DNA of 5,680 bases from an uncultured Collinsella sp. (GCA_900551655.1 URWM01000117.1:1-5680), one strand, 5' to 3'; numbered from the stretch's first letter, positions 1 to 5,680 are shown. Program-made: numbers and translations. The notes: generated by a model not told the origin, from the sequence alone.

Positions 1-1095
1 AATCGCATGCACCGCACCGGCTGAAAATGTCACATCGAGCCCGCGCAGCACCCAACCGCCCGCGCGATCGTAGCGAAACCAGCCCTCCGACAGGGTGGTA
101 GCCGACCCACCGTGCATTTTTTGGAGTATTCTGCTTCCATCCGTGCGCGGGAACGCTTCCGAGCCGTTCTCGAGCGACGTTTGCGCCACAAATTCGGACG
201 ATTTGTCCAATTCCGAACTTTTTTTCGCGCTCGATACGTCCCCGGTCGGCTCCAGAGAGCCTAAATTGTCCTCACGCCTGCTGAATACTCCGTTTTTTGC
301 ACATCGGATGGCACCCCACCCCAACACGTCATCGGAAAACAGCGATTCTCGGCGTCCCAAAGAAGCCATATCCGCCACCTCGCGCACGCGACCGCCCTCA
401 ATCCGGTACGCACGCGTCGCATACTCGAGCATCGGCCGCGGTTGATGCGTAGCCACAACAACCGTGCAGCCCAGCTCACGGTTCACGCGAAACAGCGCGT
501 GCAAAAAATTCTTCTCGGCAACGGGATCGAGCTGAGACGTGGGCTCGTCGAGTAGCAGCACACGCGGACGCAGCGCCAGGACGGCGGCAAGCGACAGCAA
601 CTGCTTGCGACCGCCCGAAAGCGTATCGGTATCGCGATGAAGCCAGTCCTCCAGACCAAAGAAATAGCTGGTCTCGGCAACACGGCGGCGCATCTCGTCG
701 CGCGACACACCCAGATTCTCTAGGCCAAACGCCATCTCGTGCCACACGGTCTCGCACACAATCTGGTTCTCGGGATCCTGAAACACATAACCCACGCGCT
801 CTGCCGATGCCCGCACGTCCATGTCGGCAACGTTCTCGCCCAGCACGCGCAGTTCGCCAGTGCACTCGCCCGCTGGAGCGATCTCGGGCTTGAGCAGCGA
901 CAGCAGCGTCGACTTGCCCGAACCGGTACCGCCAACAAGCAGTGCAAACGCACCTTGGGAAACACGCCAATCAAGCCCCTCGAGCACCGGTGCCTTGACC
1001 CCGGGATAGGCAAAACTAAGGCCTCGCACCTCAATCGCCGGCGCGGCCGAGCCATATGCCACACCCGCCGCCGAGCTCCTATCAAACCGAGCCAT
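1..1095 (-). CDS. ECF-type ABC transporter ATPase, tandem-fused (EcfA-EcfA), C-terminal part beyond the window
   Basis: This is the energising subunit of an energy-coupling-factor importer: it hydrolyses ATP on the cytoplasmic face and drives uptake of a vitamin or metal through EcfT and an S component. The ATG at 1095-1093 opens 365 codons with no stop before the window edge, so the 3' part is missing. Domain 1 (about residues 20-250) is complete: Walker A GGTGSGKST at 55-63, Q-loop Gln106 in VFQDPENQ, signature LSGGRKQ at 159-165, Walker B VLLLDEPTSQLD starting at 179, and H-loop His217 in VVVATHQ. After a linker at about 250-335, a second nucleotide-binding domain starts (EGWFRYDRAGGWVLRGLDV, from about 338) and is cut off before its Walker A. 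The start overlaps the ecfT stop by one base (TGATG), implying translational coupling. The linker carries the repeat-like element at 112-302. The substrate cannot be told; CbiO- or YkoD-like proteins have the same architecture. The family call is firm. Confidence 0.9.
   Translation of the reverse strand, partial: MARFDRSSAAGVAYGSAAPAIEVRGLSFAYPGVKAPVLEGLDWRVSQGAFALLVGGTGSGKSTLLSLLKPEIAPAGECTGELRVLGENVADMDVRASAERVGYVFQDPENQIVCETVWHEMAFGLENLGVSRDEMRRRVAETSYFFGLEDWLHRDTDTLSGGRKQLLSLAAVLALRPRVLLLDEPTSQLDPVAEKNFLHALFRVNRELGCTVVVATHQPRPMLEYATRAYRIEGGRVREVADMASLGRRESLFSDDVLGWGAIRCAKNGVFSRREDNLGSLEPTGDVSSAKKSSELDKSSEFVAQTSLENGSEAFPRTDGSRILQKMHGGSATTLSEGWFRYDRAGGWVLRGLDVTFSAGAVHAI
112..302. repeat. 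Putative palindromic/MITE-like element inside the ATPase inter-domain linker
   Basis: The ends form an imperfect 23-base inverted repeat: 112-134 and 280-302 match at GTGCA, GGAGTATTC and GC (16 of 23), with a T6 against AAAAAC block between. More inverted pairs nest around nearly the same centre (about 202-207): GAGCCG 161-166 with CGGCTC 247-252, TCGAGCG 170-176 with CGCTCGA 228-234, and a central hairpin AATT-C-GGAC (191-199), loop GATTT, GTCC-AATT (205-212). The segment is AT-richer than the flanking sequence, with T runs at 117-122, 219-225 and 293-298. It contributes ATPase residues about 265-329, a Ser/Lys/Glu-rich stretch with AAA, GAA, TTG and CAA codons that are scarce nearby. No clear target-site duplication is visible. 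Mobility and copy number are inference; a lineage-specific structured linker is the alternative. Confidence 0.5.
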
Positions 1096-1982
1096 CAGCC
1101 AAACCTCTTCTCATCAATCGCGTGCAACGCGCAAGGCAACACCATCCAGGCGGCGTACACGACATAGCCTGGCCACGGCGCCGGCACCGAGAGCTGCGGA
1201 TAAAACGAATACTGCGTCGTCGCGGTCCACGCCACCGCCACCGCGGCAGCGCCAAACACCGCAAGTCCAACCAGCGCGGCAGCGTCGCCGCGCCCCAGTC
1301 GATACCGCGCATACGTCGTACGACGCGTCGCGGCACCCCACCCGCGCGAGCGCATCGCGTCCGCGCGCTCCAGCGAATCTTCCATGCCCCAGCCCATCAA
1401 CACGCTCGACGCCCGCAGGCGCGAGCGCACGGGGTCGGCCGGCGCACGCCCCGGTACATCAATCGCGTCCTGCACCGCCAGCACCGTGCGGCCGCGGCGC
1501 AAAAACTGCGGGATAAGCCGCATGCACATCGAGATCATGAGCGCGATCACCGGCGCGGCGTTGCCCAACAGTGCGAGTACCTTGTCGTATTCGAGCATCG
1601 ACGCCGCAGCCTCAAACCACAGCACGCTCGCCACAAACAGCCCGCCCATGCACAGGCCGTAAACCATGCTCTCTAGATACACCGCACGCATGCCAATACG
1701 AAACAGCTCCGTCGAGCCCGAGGCGCTAAACAGCGGGTTGACCAGTGCAATGATCAAAATCACCGGCAGCTGCCAGCGAAGTGCGCCCAGCGTGCGGGCA
1801 GCCCCACGCATCGCAAATCCATACGCCAGCCCGCCCGCAAGCGACAGCGCGATCAGCACCGGTTGCATCGAGAACATGGTGAGCCCCAGCGTCAGCACTA
1901 TATAGAGTGCCGGCACCGCCGGATGCGACATCGAGAATGCCGCGACGGGCTCGCCGCCAAACTCCTCTCGCATGATATCCAT
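1095..1982 (-). CDS. ecfT: ECF transporter transmembrane protein EcfT (CbiQ-like)
   Basis: This is the probable membrane scaffold that joins the ABC ATPases to the S component in an ECF importer. From the chosen start it has 295 residues, slightly longer than a usual EcfT of about 265. The N-terminal MSHPAVPALYIVLTLGLTMF (18-37) matches the family's typical HPAVN-type opening and first membrane helix. Hydrophobic segments lie near 22-56 (probably two), 70-86, 107-127, 143-160, 234-253 and 271-289. The cytoplasmic coupling region is visible as MRLIPQFLRRGRTVLAVQDA (154-173) and ADAMRSRGWG (207-216), the latter resembling the conserved Ala-Arg-Gly coupling motif as SRG. The frame stays open back to 2153, but an apparent promoter at 2122-2149 and the position of the conserved N-terminus favour an internal start. 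Candidates are ATG 1994, GTG 1988 (GAGGGG six bases before it), ATG 1982 and ATG 1973; 1982 is a compromise. The gene is first in an operon with the fused ATPase. Confidence 0.8.
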   Translation of the reverse strand: MDIMREEFGGEPVAAFSMSHPAVPALYIVLTLGLTMFSMQPVLIALSLAGGLAYGFAMRGAARTLGALRWQLPVILIIALVNPLFSASGSTELFRIGMRAVYLESMVYGLCMGGLFVASVLWFEAAASMLEYDKVLALLGNAAPVIALMISMCMRLIPQFLRRGRTVLAVQDAIDVPGRAPADPVRSRLRASSVLMGWGMEDSLERADAMRSRGWGAATRRTTYARYRLGRGDAAALVGLAVFGAAAVAVAWTATTQYSFYPQLSVPAPWPGYVVYAAWMVLPCALHAIDEKRFG

Positions 1983-2121
1983 GGGCACCCCCATCCCCTC
2001 GCTCAAACGACAGCTCCGCAGCACCGCCAACGCCGCACGCAAGCAGCGCAAACGCCACGACGGCGGCGCAAGCCCCAACCGCCGCAAACCAATCGCTACG
2101 CGCTCAACATATGCCTGCGGT

Positions 2122-2149
2122 ATCATATTGCGCCGTGTATCGTTTCCAA
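2122..2149 (-). promoter_or_regulatory. Candidate sigma70-type promoter for the ecfT-ATPase operon
   Basis: On the minus strand, TTGGAA (2149-2144) and TATGAT (2127-2122) are separated by 16 bases, close to the -35/-10 consensus. Transcription would begin near 2115, leaving a leader of roughly 120-130 bases before the likely ecfT start. It lies in the divergent region about 35-60 bases upstream of glmU. I see no equally good promoter for glmU on the plus strand: TATAAC at 2161-2166 is too near the glmU ribosome-binding site. Pattern recognition by eye only. Confidence 0.45.
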
Positions 2150-2171
2150 ACACACGTCTCTATAACGTAAC

Positions 2172-2176
2172 AGGAG
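2172..2176 (+). promoter_or_regulatory. Ribosome-binding site of glmU
   Basis: AGGAG lies five bases before the ATG at 2182. It settles the start, because the frame is open for another 70 codons upstream (to 1972). That extension has no GlmU-like sequence, and the pyrophosphorylase fold begins directly after the Met at 2182. Confidence 0.85.
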
Positions 2177-2181
2177 ATCAC

Positions 2182-3594
2182 ATGGACGCAACCGCAATTA
2201 TCCTCGCCGCCGGCGAGGGCACCCGCATGAAGTCGAACCACTGCAAGGTTTCGCACAAGATCCTGGGCAAGCCCATGGTCCAGTGGATCGTCGACGCCAC
2301 CATCAAGGCCGGCTGCAGCCGCGTCGTGGTCGTCATCGGCAGCCACGCCGACGAGATGCGCGCCCTCATCGATGGCGCCTATGCCAACAGCGCTACCAAG
2401 GTCGAGTGCGTCGAGCAGACCGAGCGCTTGGGCACCGGCCACGCCGTCAAGGTCGCGCTCGAGGCCTGCGGCATCACGCAAGGCCCCGTCGTCGTGCTCA
2501 ACGGCGACCTGCCGCTCATTACCGCCGACACCGTCGCCAAGTTTGCGCAGACCGTCGCCACCGGCGAGCTCGCCTGCACCGTCATGACCATGACCCCGCC
2601 CGATCCCTTCGGCTACGGCCGCATCAAGCTGGGTGCCGACGGCCAGATCGAGCGCATCATCGAGCAGAAGGACTGCACGCCCGAGCAGGCCGCCACGCTG
2701 CTGGAGTGCAACGCCGGCTGCTACGCCTTCGACGGCGCGCAGCTTGCCGCCCACATTAACGAGATCGGCAACGACAACGCGCAGTCCGAGTACTACCTAC
2801 CCGACATGCTCGAAATCCTCAAGGGTCACGGCCAGGCGGTCTCCATCTTCCACTGTGACGACTACCGCGACGGCCTGGGCGTCAACAACCGCATCCAGCT
2901 CGCGCAGCTCACCGCCATCGCGCGCGACCGCATCAACGAACACTGGATGGCCGAGGGCGTCACATTCATCGATCCCACGCAGGCCTGGATCGGCCCCGAT
3001 GCCGTCATCGGCCGAGACACCATCGTGTGGCCGCAGACGCATCTGATCGGTCACGTCACCGTGGGCGAAGAGTGCCAGCTCGGCCCCAACAGCCGCCTCA
3101 CCGACACCACCGTCGGCAGCGGCTGCATCATCGATGAGACCATCGCCATCGAGGCCGTCATCGAGAACGGCGTCGACTGCGGCCCGCGCGCCTACCTGCG
3201 CCCGGGCACCCATATGCTCGACGGCTCCAAGGCCGGCACGCACGTGGAGATCAAGAAGTCCACGATCGGCGAGGGCTCCAAGGTGCCCCACCTGTCCTAC
3301 ATCGGCGATACCACCATGGACTCCGGCGTCAACGTAGGCGCGGGCTCCATCACCTGCAACTACGACGGCGTCCACAAGCACAAGACCGTCATCGGCAAGG
3401 ATGCCTTCATCGGTTCCGACACCATGATGGTCGCGCCCGCCCAGATTGGCGACGGTGCACTCGTGGCCGCCGGCTCCGTCATCACCGAGCCGGTTCCGGC
3501 CGACGCACTCGGTCTGGGCCGCGCCCGTCAGGTAAATATTGAGGGCTGGGCCGCCGATTATCGCCGCCGTCTGCACGAGGACGACGAGGTATAA
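2182..3594 (+). CDS. glmU: Bifunctional GlmU: N-acetylglucosamine-1-phosphate uridyltransferase / glucosamine-1-phosphate acetyltransferase
   Basis: This cytoplasmic enzyme makes UDP-GlcNAc for peptidoglycan: it acetylates GlcN-1-P with acetyl-CoA, then couples the product to UTP. It has 470 residues (E. coli GlmU 456). The N-terminal uridyltransferase domain (about 1-235) shows LAAGEGTRMKS (8-18), Lys22 aligned with E. coli Lys25, ERLGTGHAV, NGDLPL with Asp109 as the probable metal-binding residue, GYGRI, EQKD, ECNAGCYAF and EYYLPD. The linker GVNNRIQLAQL leads into a left-handed beta-helix acetyltransferase domain with isoleucine/valine-rich hexapeptide repeats from about 265. There, RAYLRPGT (Arg340), EIKKS (Lys358), KVPHLSYIGD (His370, Tyr373) and ITCNYDG (Asn393) correspond to E. 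coli Arg333, Lys351, His363, Tyr366 and Asn386. No key residue appears to be missing. It is divergent from the ECF operon and is followed by a terminator and prs, an order also seen in Bacillus (gcaD-prs). Confidence 0.98.
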   Translation: MDATAIILAAGEGTRMKSNHCKVSHKILGKPMVQWIVDATIKAGCSRVVVVIGSHADEMRALIDGAYANSATKVECVEQTERLGTGHAVKVALEACGITQGPVVVLNGDLPLITADTVAKFAQTVATGELACTVMTMTPPDPFGYGRIKLGADGQIERIIEQKDCTPEQAATLLECNAGCYAFDGAQLAAHINEIGNDNAQSEYYLPDMLEILKGHGQAVSIFHCDDYRDGLGVNNRIQLAQLTAIARDRINEHWMAEGVTFIDPTQAWIGPDAVIGRDTIVWPQTHLIGHVTVGEECQLGPNSRLTDTTVGSGCIIDETIAIEAVIENGVDCGPRAYLRPGTHMLDGSKAGTHVEIKKSTIGEGSKVPHLSYIGDTTMDSGVNVGAGSITCNYDGVHKHKTVIGKDAFIGSDTMMVAPAQIGDGALVAAGSVITEPVPADALGLGRARQVNIEGWAADYRRRLHEDDEV

Positions 3595-3611
3595 CGTTTT
3601 ACCAAGCATCT

Positions 3612-3645
3612 AAGGAGCTGTTCCCATGGGGGCGGCTCCTTTTTC
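3612..3645 (+). terminator. Rho-independent terminator after glmU
   Basis: AAGGAGC (3612-3618) pairs with GCTCCTT (3635-3641), and the stem can extend inward through G-U and G-C pairs towards the CCC/GGG around 3623-3632. It runs directly into TTTTTC. It starts 17 bases after the glmU stop, so glmU is probably transcribed separately from prs, or prs depends partly on read-through. Confidence 0.85.
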
Positions 3646-3773
3646 TATCGTGACCTGCGCAACCGGATGAGTGGTCGGTTCGTGTCCGTTGACGGTAAAG
3701 ACGTTATCAAGACCCGATTAACCCCGTCGCGCGGTTACAATGCAACAAGGCATCTATATGGCATTCGATATAA
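3646..3773 (+). promoter_or_regulatory. Intergenic leader of prs, probable promoter region
   Basis: This non-coding stretch follows the glmU terminator and should hold the prs promoter. TACAAT (3736-3741) is a fair -10 box that would start transcription near 3748. TTGACG (3689-3694) is a good -35 hexamer but lies too far away to pair with it, and no better -35 box sits 16-18 bases upstream. A second AT-rich patch (TATATG, 3755-3760) has only a weak -35 partner (GTTACA, 3734-3739, spacing 15). The promoter is inferred from context more than from sequence. Confidence 0.35.
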
Positions 3774-3778
3774 AGGAG
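3774..3778 (+). promoter_or_regulatory. Ribosome-binding site of prs
   Basis: AGGAG within AAAGGAGAAGGG lies seven bases before the ATG at 3786. It favours this start over the in-frame ATG at 3819, which aligns better with the family's usual N-terminus but has a GGAG only three bases upstream. Confidence 0.8.
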
Positions 3779-3785
3779 AAGGGTA

Positions 3786-4772
3786 ATGCCGATTAATGAT
3801 CCCGAGAAGTCGGAGAATATGCGCAAGTCCATCCGCGTGTATTCCGGTTCCTCCAACCGTCCCCTCGCTCAGAAGATCGCTGAGTACCTTGGGGTCGAGC
3901 TTTCGGGCCTTACGCTAAAGCAGTTCGCCAATGGTGAGATTTACGCCCGCTACGACGAGACCGTCCGCGGCGCCGACGTCTTCCTGATTCAGTCCGTGGC
4001 CGGCGGCAACGTCAACGACATGCTCATGGAGCTGCTCATCGCCACCGACGCTGCCAAGCGCGCATCCGCCCGCTCCATCACCGCCGTTATCACCCACTAC
4101 GGCTATGCCCGCCAGGACCGCAAGGCCGGCCCGCGCGAGCCCATCACCGCCCGCCTCGTCGCCAACCTGCTCGAGCGCGCCGGCGTCGACCGCATTATCA
4201 CCCTCGACCTGCACCAGGGTCAGATCCAGGGCTTCTTTGATATCCCGGTCAACCACCTGTCCGCACTGCCGCTGTTTGGCCAGTACTACAACGACATGCA
4301 CTTCGACACCGACAACCTGGTTGTCGTCTCCCCCGACGTGGGTCGTGCCAAGGCCGCCAAGAAGCTGTCCGACATGCTCGGCTGCGACCTGGCCATCGCC
4401 CACAAGGGCCGTCCGCGCCACAACGCCGCCGAGGTCATGGGCATCATCGGTGACATCAAGGGCAAGACCTGTGTCATCAACGACGACATGATCGACACCG
4501 CTGGCACCCTGTGCGCCAACGTCAAGGAGCTCAAGGCTATGGGCGCTGGCGACATCTACGTCTGCGCCACCCACGGCATCTTCTCCGGTCCGGCCATCGA
4601 GCGCCTGAACGACGCCCCGATCGTCGAGTGCCTCGTCACCGACGCCATTCCCGTCGAGGTCGGCGGCAAGATCAAGACCATCTCGGTCGCCGAGGAGTTC
4701 GCTCAGGCCATCTCCGCCGTTTACCACGAGGAGCCCGTCTCCACGCTCGTCGGCGGCGACTTCGCGCTGTAG
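3786..4772 (+). CDS. prs: Ribose-phosphate pyrophosphokinase (PRPP synthetase)
   Basis: It transfers pyrophosphate from ATP to ribose-5-phosphate, giving PRPP for purine, pyrimidine, histidine, tryptophan and NAD synthesis; it is cytoplasmic and normally hexameric. At 328 residues it is slightly longer than the usual ~315; the excess is an 11-residue hydrophilic lead (MPINDPEKSEN) before MRKSIRVYSG. Family features in order: the ATP-binding FANGEIYARY segment, NVNDMLMELLIATDAAKRASA, YGYARQDRKAGPREPITARLVANLL, the metal/ATP signature DLHQGQIQGFFDIPVNHL from Asp141 (His143), the flexible catalytic loop HKGRPRHNAAEVM (206-218), and the PRPP-binding loop DDMIDTAGTL (233-242). The loop has KGR where many bacterial enzymes have KRR; the outer Lys207 and Arg209 are kept. 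ATHGIFSGPAIERL near the C-terminus is also typical. It is placed between glmU and pth as in Bacillus, but probably with its own promoter. Confidence 0.98.
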   Translation: MPINDPEKSENMRKSIRVYSGSSNRPLAQKIAEYLGVELSGLTLKQFANGEIYARYDETVRGADVFLIQSVAGGNVNDMLMELLIATDAAKRASARSITAVITHYGYARQDRKAGPREPITARLVANLLERAGVDRIITLDLHQGQIQGFFDIPVNHLSALPLFGQYYNDMHFDTDNLVVVSPDVGRAKAAKKLSDMLGCDLAIAHKGRPRHNAAEVMGIIGDIKGKTCVINDDMIDTAGTLCANVKELKAMGAGDIYVCATHGIFSGPAIERLNDAPIVECLVTDAIPVEVGGKIKTISVAEEFAQAISAVYHEEPVSTLVGGDFAL

Positions 4773-4913
4773 TCGCATCGTCCTTGCAACCCGGCGCATC
4801 GCCGCCGCGGCCGTGCTTTTGTCTGGTGGGATTTCGCTGAAGCAAAGCCTCGCATTCGGCGGGCGTGGTAGCCTTTGTCGTTGATTGAACTATTTACGTA
4901 ACGGAGGACAAAC
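4773..4913. other. Intergenic region between prs and pth
   Basis: These 141 bases hold no credible gene. A small hairpin CGGCG-CAT-CGCCG (4792-4804) and a weak GCTTT/AAAGC pair (4815-4819 with 4844-4848) are visible, but neither is followed by a T run, so no intrinsic terminator is called. TATTTA (4891-4896) is -10-like without a matching -35. Whether pth is co-transcribed with prs cannot be settled here. In Bacillus the ctc (bL25-like) gene occupies this position; nothing like it is present. Confidence 0.5.
4903..4907 (+). promoter_or_regulatory. Ribosome-binding site of pth
   Basis: GGAGG lies six bases before the ATG at 4914, a near-ideal spacing that supports this start over the internal ATG at 4944 (Met11). 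Confidence 0.85.
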
Positions 4914-5543
4914 ATGGCAGCTGCACAGCCGCTCAAGATTCGCATGGTTGCCGGACTTGGCAACCCTGGCGATGAGTATGCCGAGACCCGCCACAACGCC
5001 GGCTTTAAGGCAATCGACGAGCTGGCCCGTCAGGCCGGCGTCACGTACTGGAAAAACCAGGCCGGTGCCGAGGTCGCGCTCATCAACATCAACGATCCCG
5101 AGGAAGAGGGCGGCAAGCGCCAGATTGTGCTGGTCAAGCCGCAGTCGTACATGAATACCTCGGGCGGTCCCATCTCCAAGCTCTGCCGCGAGTACAAGAT
5201 CAAGGCCGAGGAGCTGCTCGTGATTCACGACGAGCTCGACATTCCCGCCGGCGACGTACGTGTTAAGGTGGGCGGTGGCCACGCCGGCCACAACGGCCTG
5301 CGCTCCATCATCGACAAGATGGGCAGCCGCGACTTCAGCCGCATCCGCACCGGCATCGGCAACCCTCCCGGCAAGATGGCTGTCGCCGACTACGTGCTCA
5401 AGCAGCTGCGCGCCCGCGAGGCCGAGGACTTCCAGGACACCTGTGCCCGCGCCGCAGACGCCGCCGGTCTGGCTATCGTACACGGCGTGGTCTATGCCCG
5501 CGACCATGTCAACGGCGCCGCCTCCGCCAACGGCAAGCACTAA
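4914..5543 (+). CDS. pth: Peptidyl-tRNA hydrolase (Pth family)
   Basis: It cleaves the ester bond of peptidyl-tRNAs released from stalled ribosomes, freeing the tRNA; it is a soluble cytoplasmic monomer and usually essential. The 209 residues fit the family (E. coli 194). VAGLGNPGDEYAETRHNAGF (12-31) holds Asn17 and the catalytic His27, matching E. coli Asn10 and His20. KPQSYMNTSG follows, then IHDELDIPAG with Asp106 (E. coli Asp93), and GGGHAGHNGLRSI with Asn127 (E. coli Asn114). RIRTGIGNPPG is the usual C-terminal motif. All catalytic positions are intact. A short loop NDPEEEGGKR near residues 61-70 and a low-complexity tail (NGAASANGKH) are minor variations. It is the last gene before the contig end; in many genomes mfd comes next. 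Confidence 0.98.
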   Translation: MAAAQPLKIRMVAGLGNPGDEYAETRHNAGFKAIDELARQAGVTYWKNQAGAEVALININDPEEEGGKRQIVLVKPQSYMNTSGGPISKLCREYKIKAEELLVIHDELDIPAGDVRVKVGGGHAGHNGLRSIIDKMGSRDFSRIRTGIGNPPGKMAVADYVLKQLRAREAEDFQDTCARAADAAGLAIVHGVVYARDHVNGAASANGKH

Positions 5544-5586
5544 AACCTACCATTTAGGGATGTTTATTTTGGCAGGTTTTACCTGC
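5542..5586 (+). terminator. Hairpin(s) after pth, possible terminator
   Basis: AAAACCT (5542-5548) pairs with AGGTTTT (5574-5580), continued inward by CC/GG after one A-C mismatch; the 5' arm overlaps the pth stop codon. A second, mutually exclusive hairpin uses GCAGGT (5572-5577) and ACCTGC (5581-5586) around a TTT loop. The U-rich 3' arm suggests termination, but no separate T tract follows, so the call is tentative. Confidence 0.45.
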
Positions 5587-5634
5587 AGAAACGCCCAACC
5601 GCAGCATCGCAATCAACCGCGCGCCGACTTACAC

Positions 5635-5680
5635 CTGTCTCTTATACACATCTCCGAGCCCACGAGACGTAGAGGAATCT
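5635..5680. other. Nextera sequencing adapter contamination (not genomic)
   Basis: CTGTCTCTTATACACATCT (5635-5653) is the 19-base Tn5 mosaic end as used in Nextera/tagmentation libraries. CCGAGCCCACGAGAC (5654-5668) is the Nextera read-2 adapter extension. GTAGAGGA (5669-5676) matches, from memory, the i7 index N712, and ATCT (5677-5680) is the start of the P7 flow-cell sequence. The order and spacing are exactly those of adapter read-through. Genomic sequence therefore ends at 5634. Confidence 0.97.

Noticed and set aside
95..445. Plus-strand open frame of 116 codons across the linker element
   Set aside because: It lies opposite the well-supported ATPase frame, has no ribosome-binding site, and shows no recognisable domain; its openness reflects the element and codon bias on the other strand.
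1056..1676. Plus-strand open frame of 206 codons opposite ecfT
   Set aside because: Its Arg/His/Pro-rich product is typical of an antisense shadow of GC-rich coding DNA; the minus frame encodes a clear membrane protein.
1972..2181. N-terminal extension of glmU to the ATG at 1972
   Set aside because: It would overlap the ecfT start region, is Arg/Pro-rich with no GlmU similarity, and a good ribosome-binding site precedes the ATG at 2182.
2797..3609. Long minus-strand frame opposite glmU (270 codons)
   Set aside because: The Asp/Gly/Ala/Val-rich low-complexity product mirrors the codons of glmU; there is no start signal and no domain.
3915..4799. Long minus-strand frame opposite prs (294 codons)
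   Set aside because: Same shadow pattern, against an unambiguous PRPP synthase on the plus strand.
4890..5540. Minus-strand frame opposite pth (216 codons)
   Set aside because: Composition artefact of the opposite strand; pth has all its catalytic motifs and a strong ribosome-binding site.
5635..5653. Genuine Tn5/IS50 mosaic end marking a transposon
   Set aside because: The bases that follow are library adapter, index and P7 sequence, not transposon sequence.
1..5680. CRISPR array, tRNA or rRNA gene, phage attachment site
   Set aside because: Looked for and not seen: no evenly spaced direct repeats, no cloverleaf-like conserved T-arm, and no rRNA-like conserved blocks.

Overview
The window looks like the end of a draft contig from a GC-rich bacterium. 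Strong G/C preference at third codon positions, a Bacillus-like glmU-prs-pth order in a GC-rich genome, and a fused ECF-transporter ATPase next to its membrane partner suggest a Coriobacteriia-type actinobacterium (Collinsella or a relative). That assignment rests on general resemblance, not on a marker gene, and is moderate at best.

Layout. Positions 1-1982 are on the minus strand: a probable ecfT membrane gene (1095-1982), then a tandem-fused ABC ATPase that overlaps it by one base (stop/start TGATG) and runs off the left edge after 365 codons. Together they would be the energising module of an energy-coupling-factor vitamin/metal importer; no substrate-binding S component lies in the window. 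Positions 2182-5543 are on the plus strand: glmU (UDP-GlcNAc synthesis for the cell wall), a strong intrinsic terminator, prs (PRPP synthase), a 141-base gap, and pth (peptidyl-tRNA hydrolase). A minus-strand promoter candidate for the ECF pair sits in the divergent region before glmU.

Two items stand out. First, within the ATPase gene, the linker between its two nucleotide-binding domains contains a 191-base segment (112-302) with imperfect terminal inverted repeats, several nested inverted pairs sharing one centre, and more AT-rich base and codon use than its surroundings, yet it stays open in frame. It looks like a small palindromic repeat/MITE-like element that has become coding sequence. 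Second, the last 46 bases (5635-5680) are not genomic: they match the Nextera transposase adapter followed by an 8-base index and the start of the flow-cell sequence, so real sequence ends at 5634.

Apart from the linker element, the genes are ordinary housekeeping and transport genes. I found no convincing new multi-gene system, no tRNA or rRNA, and no CRISPR array.
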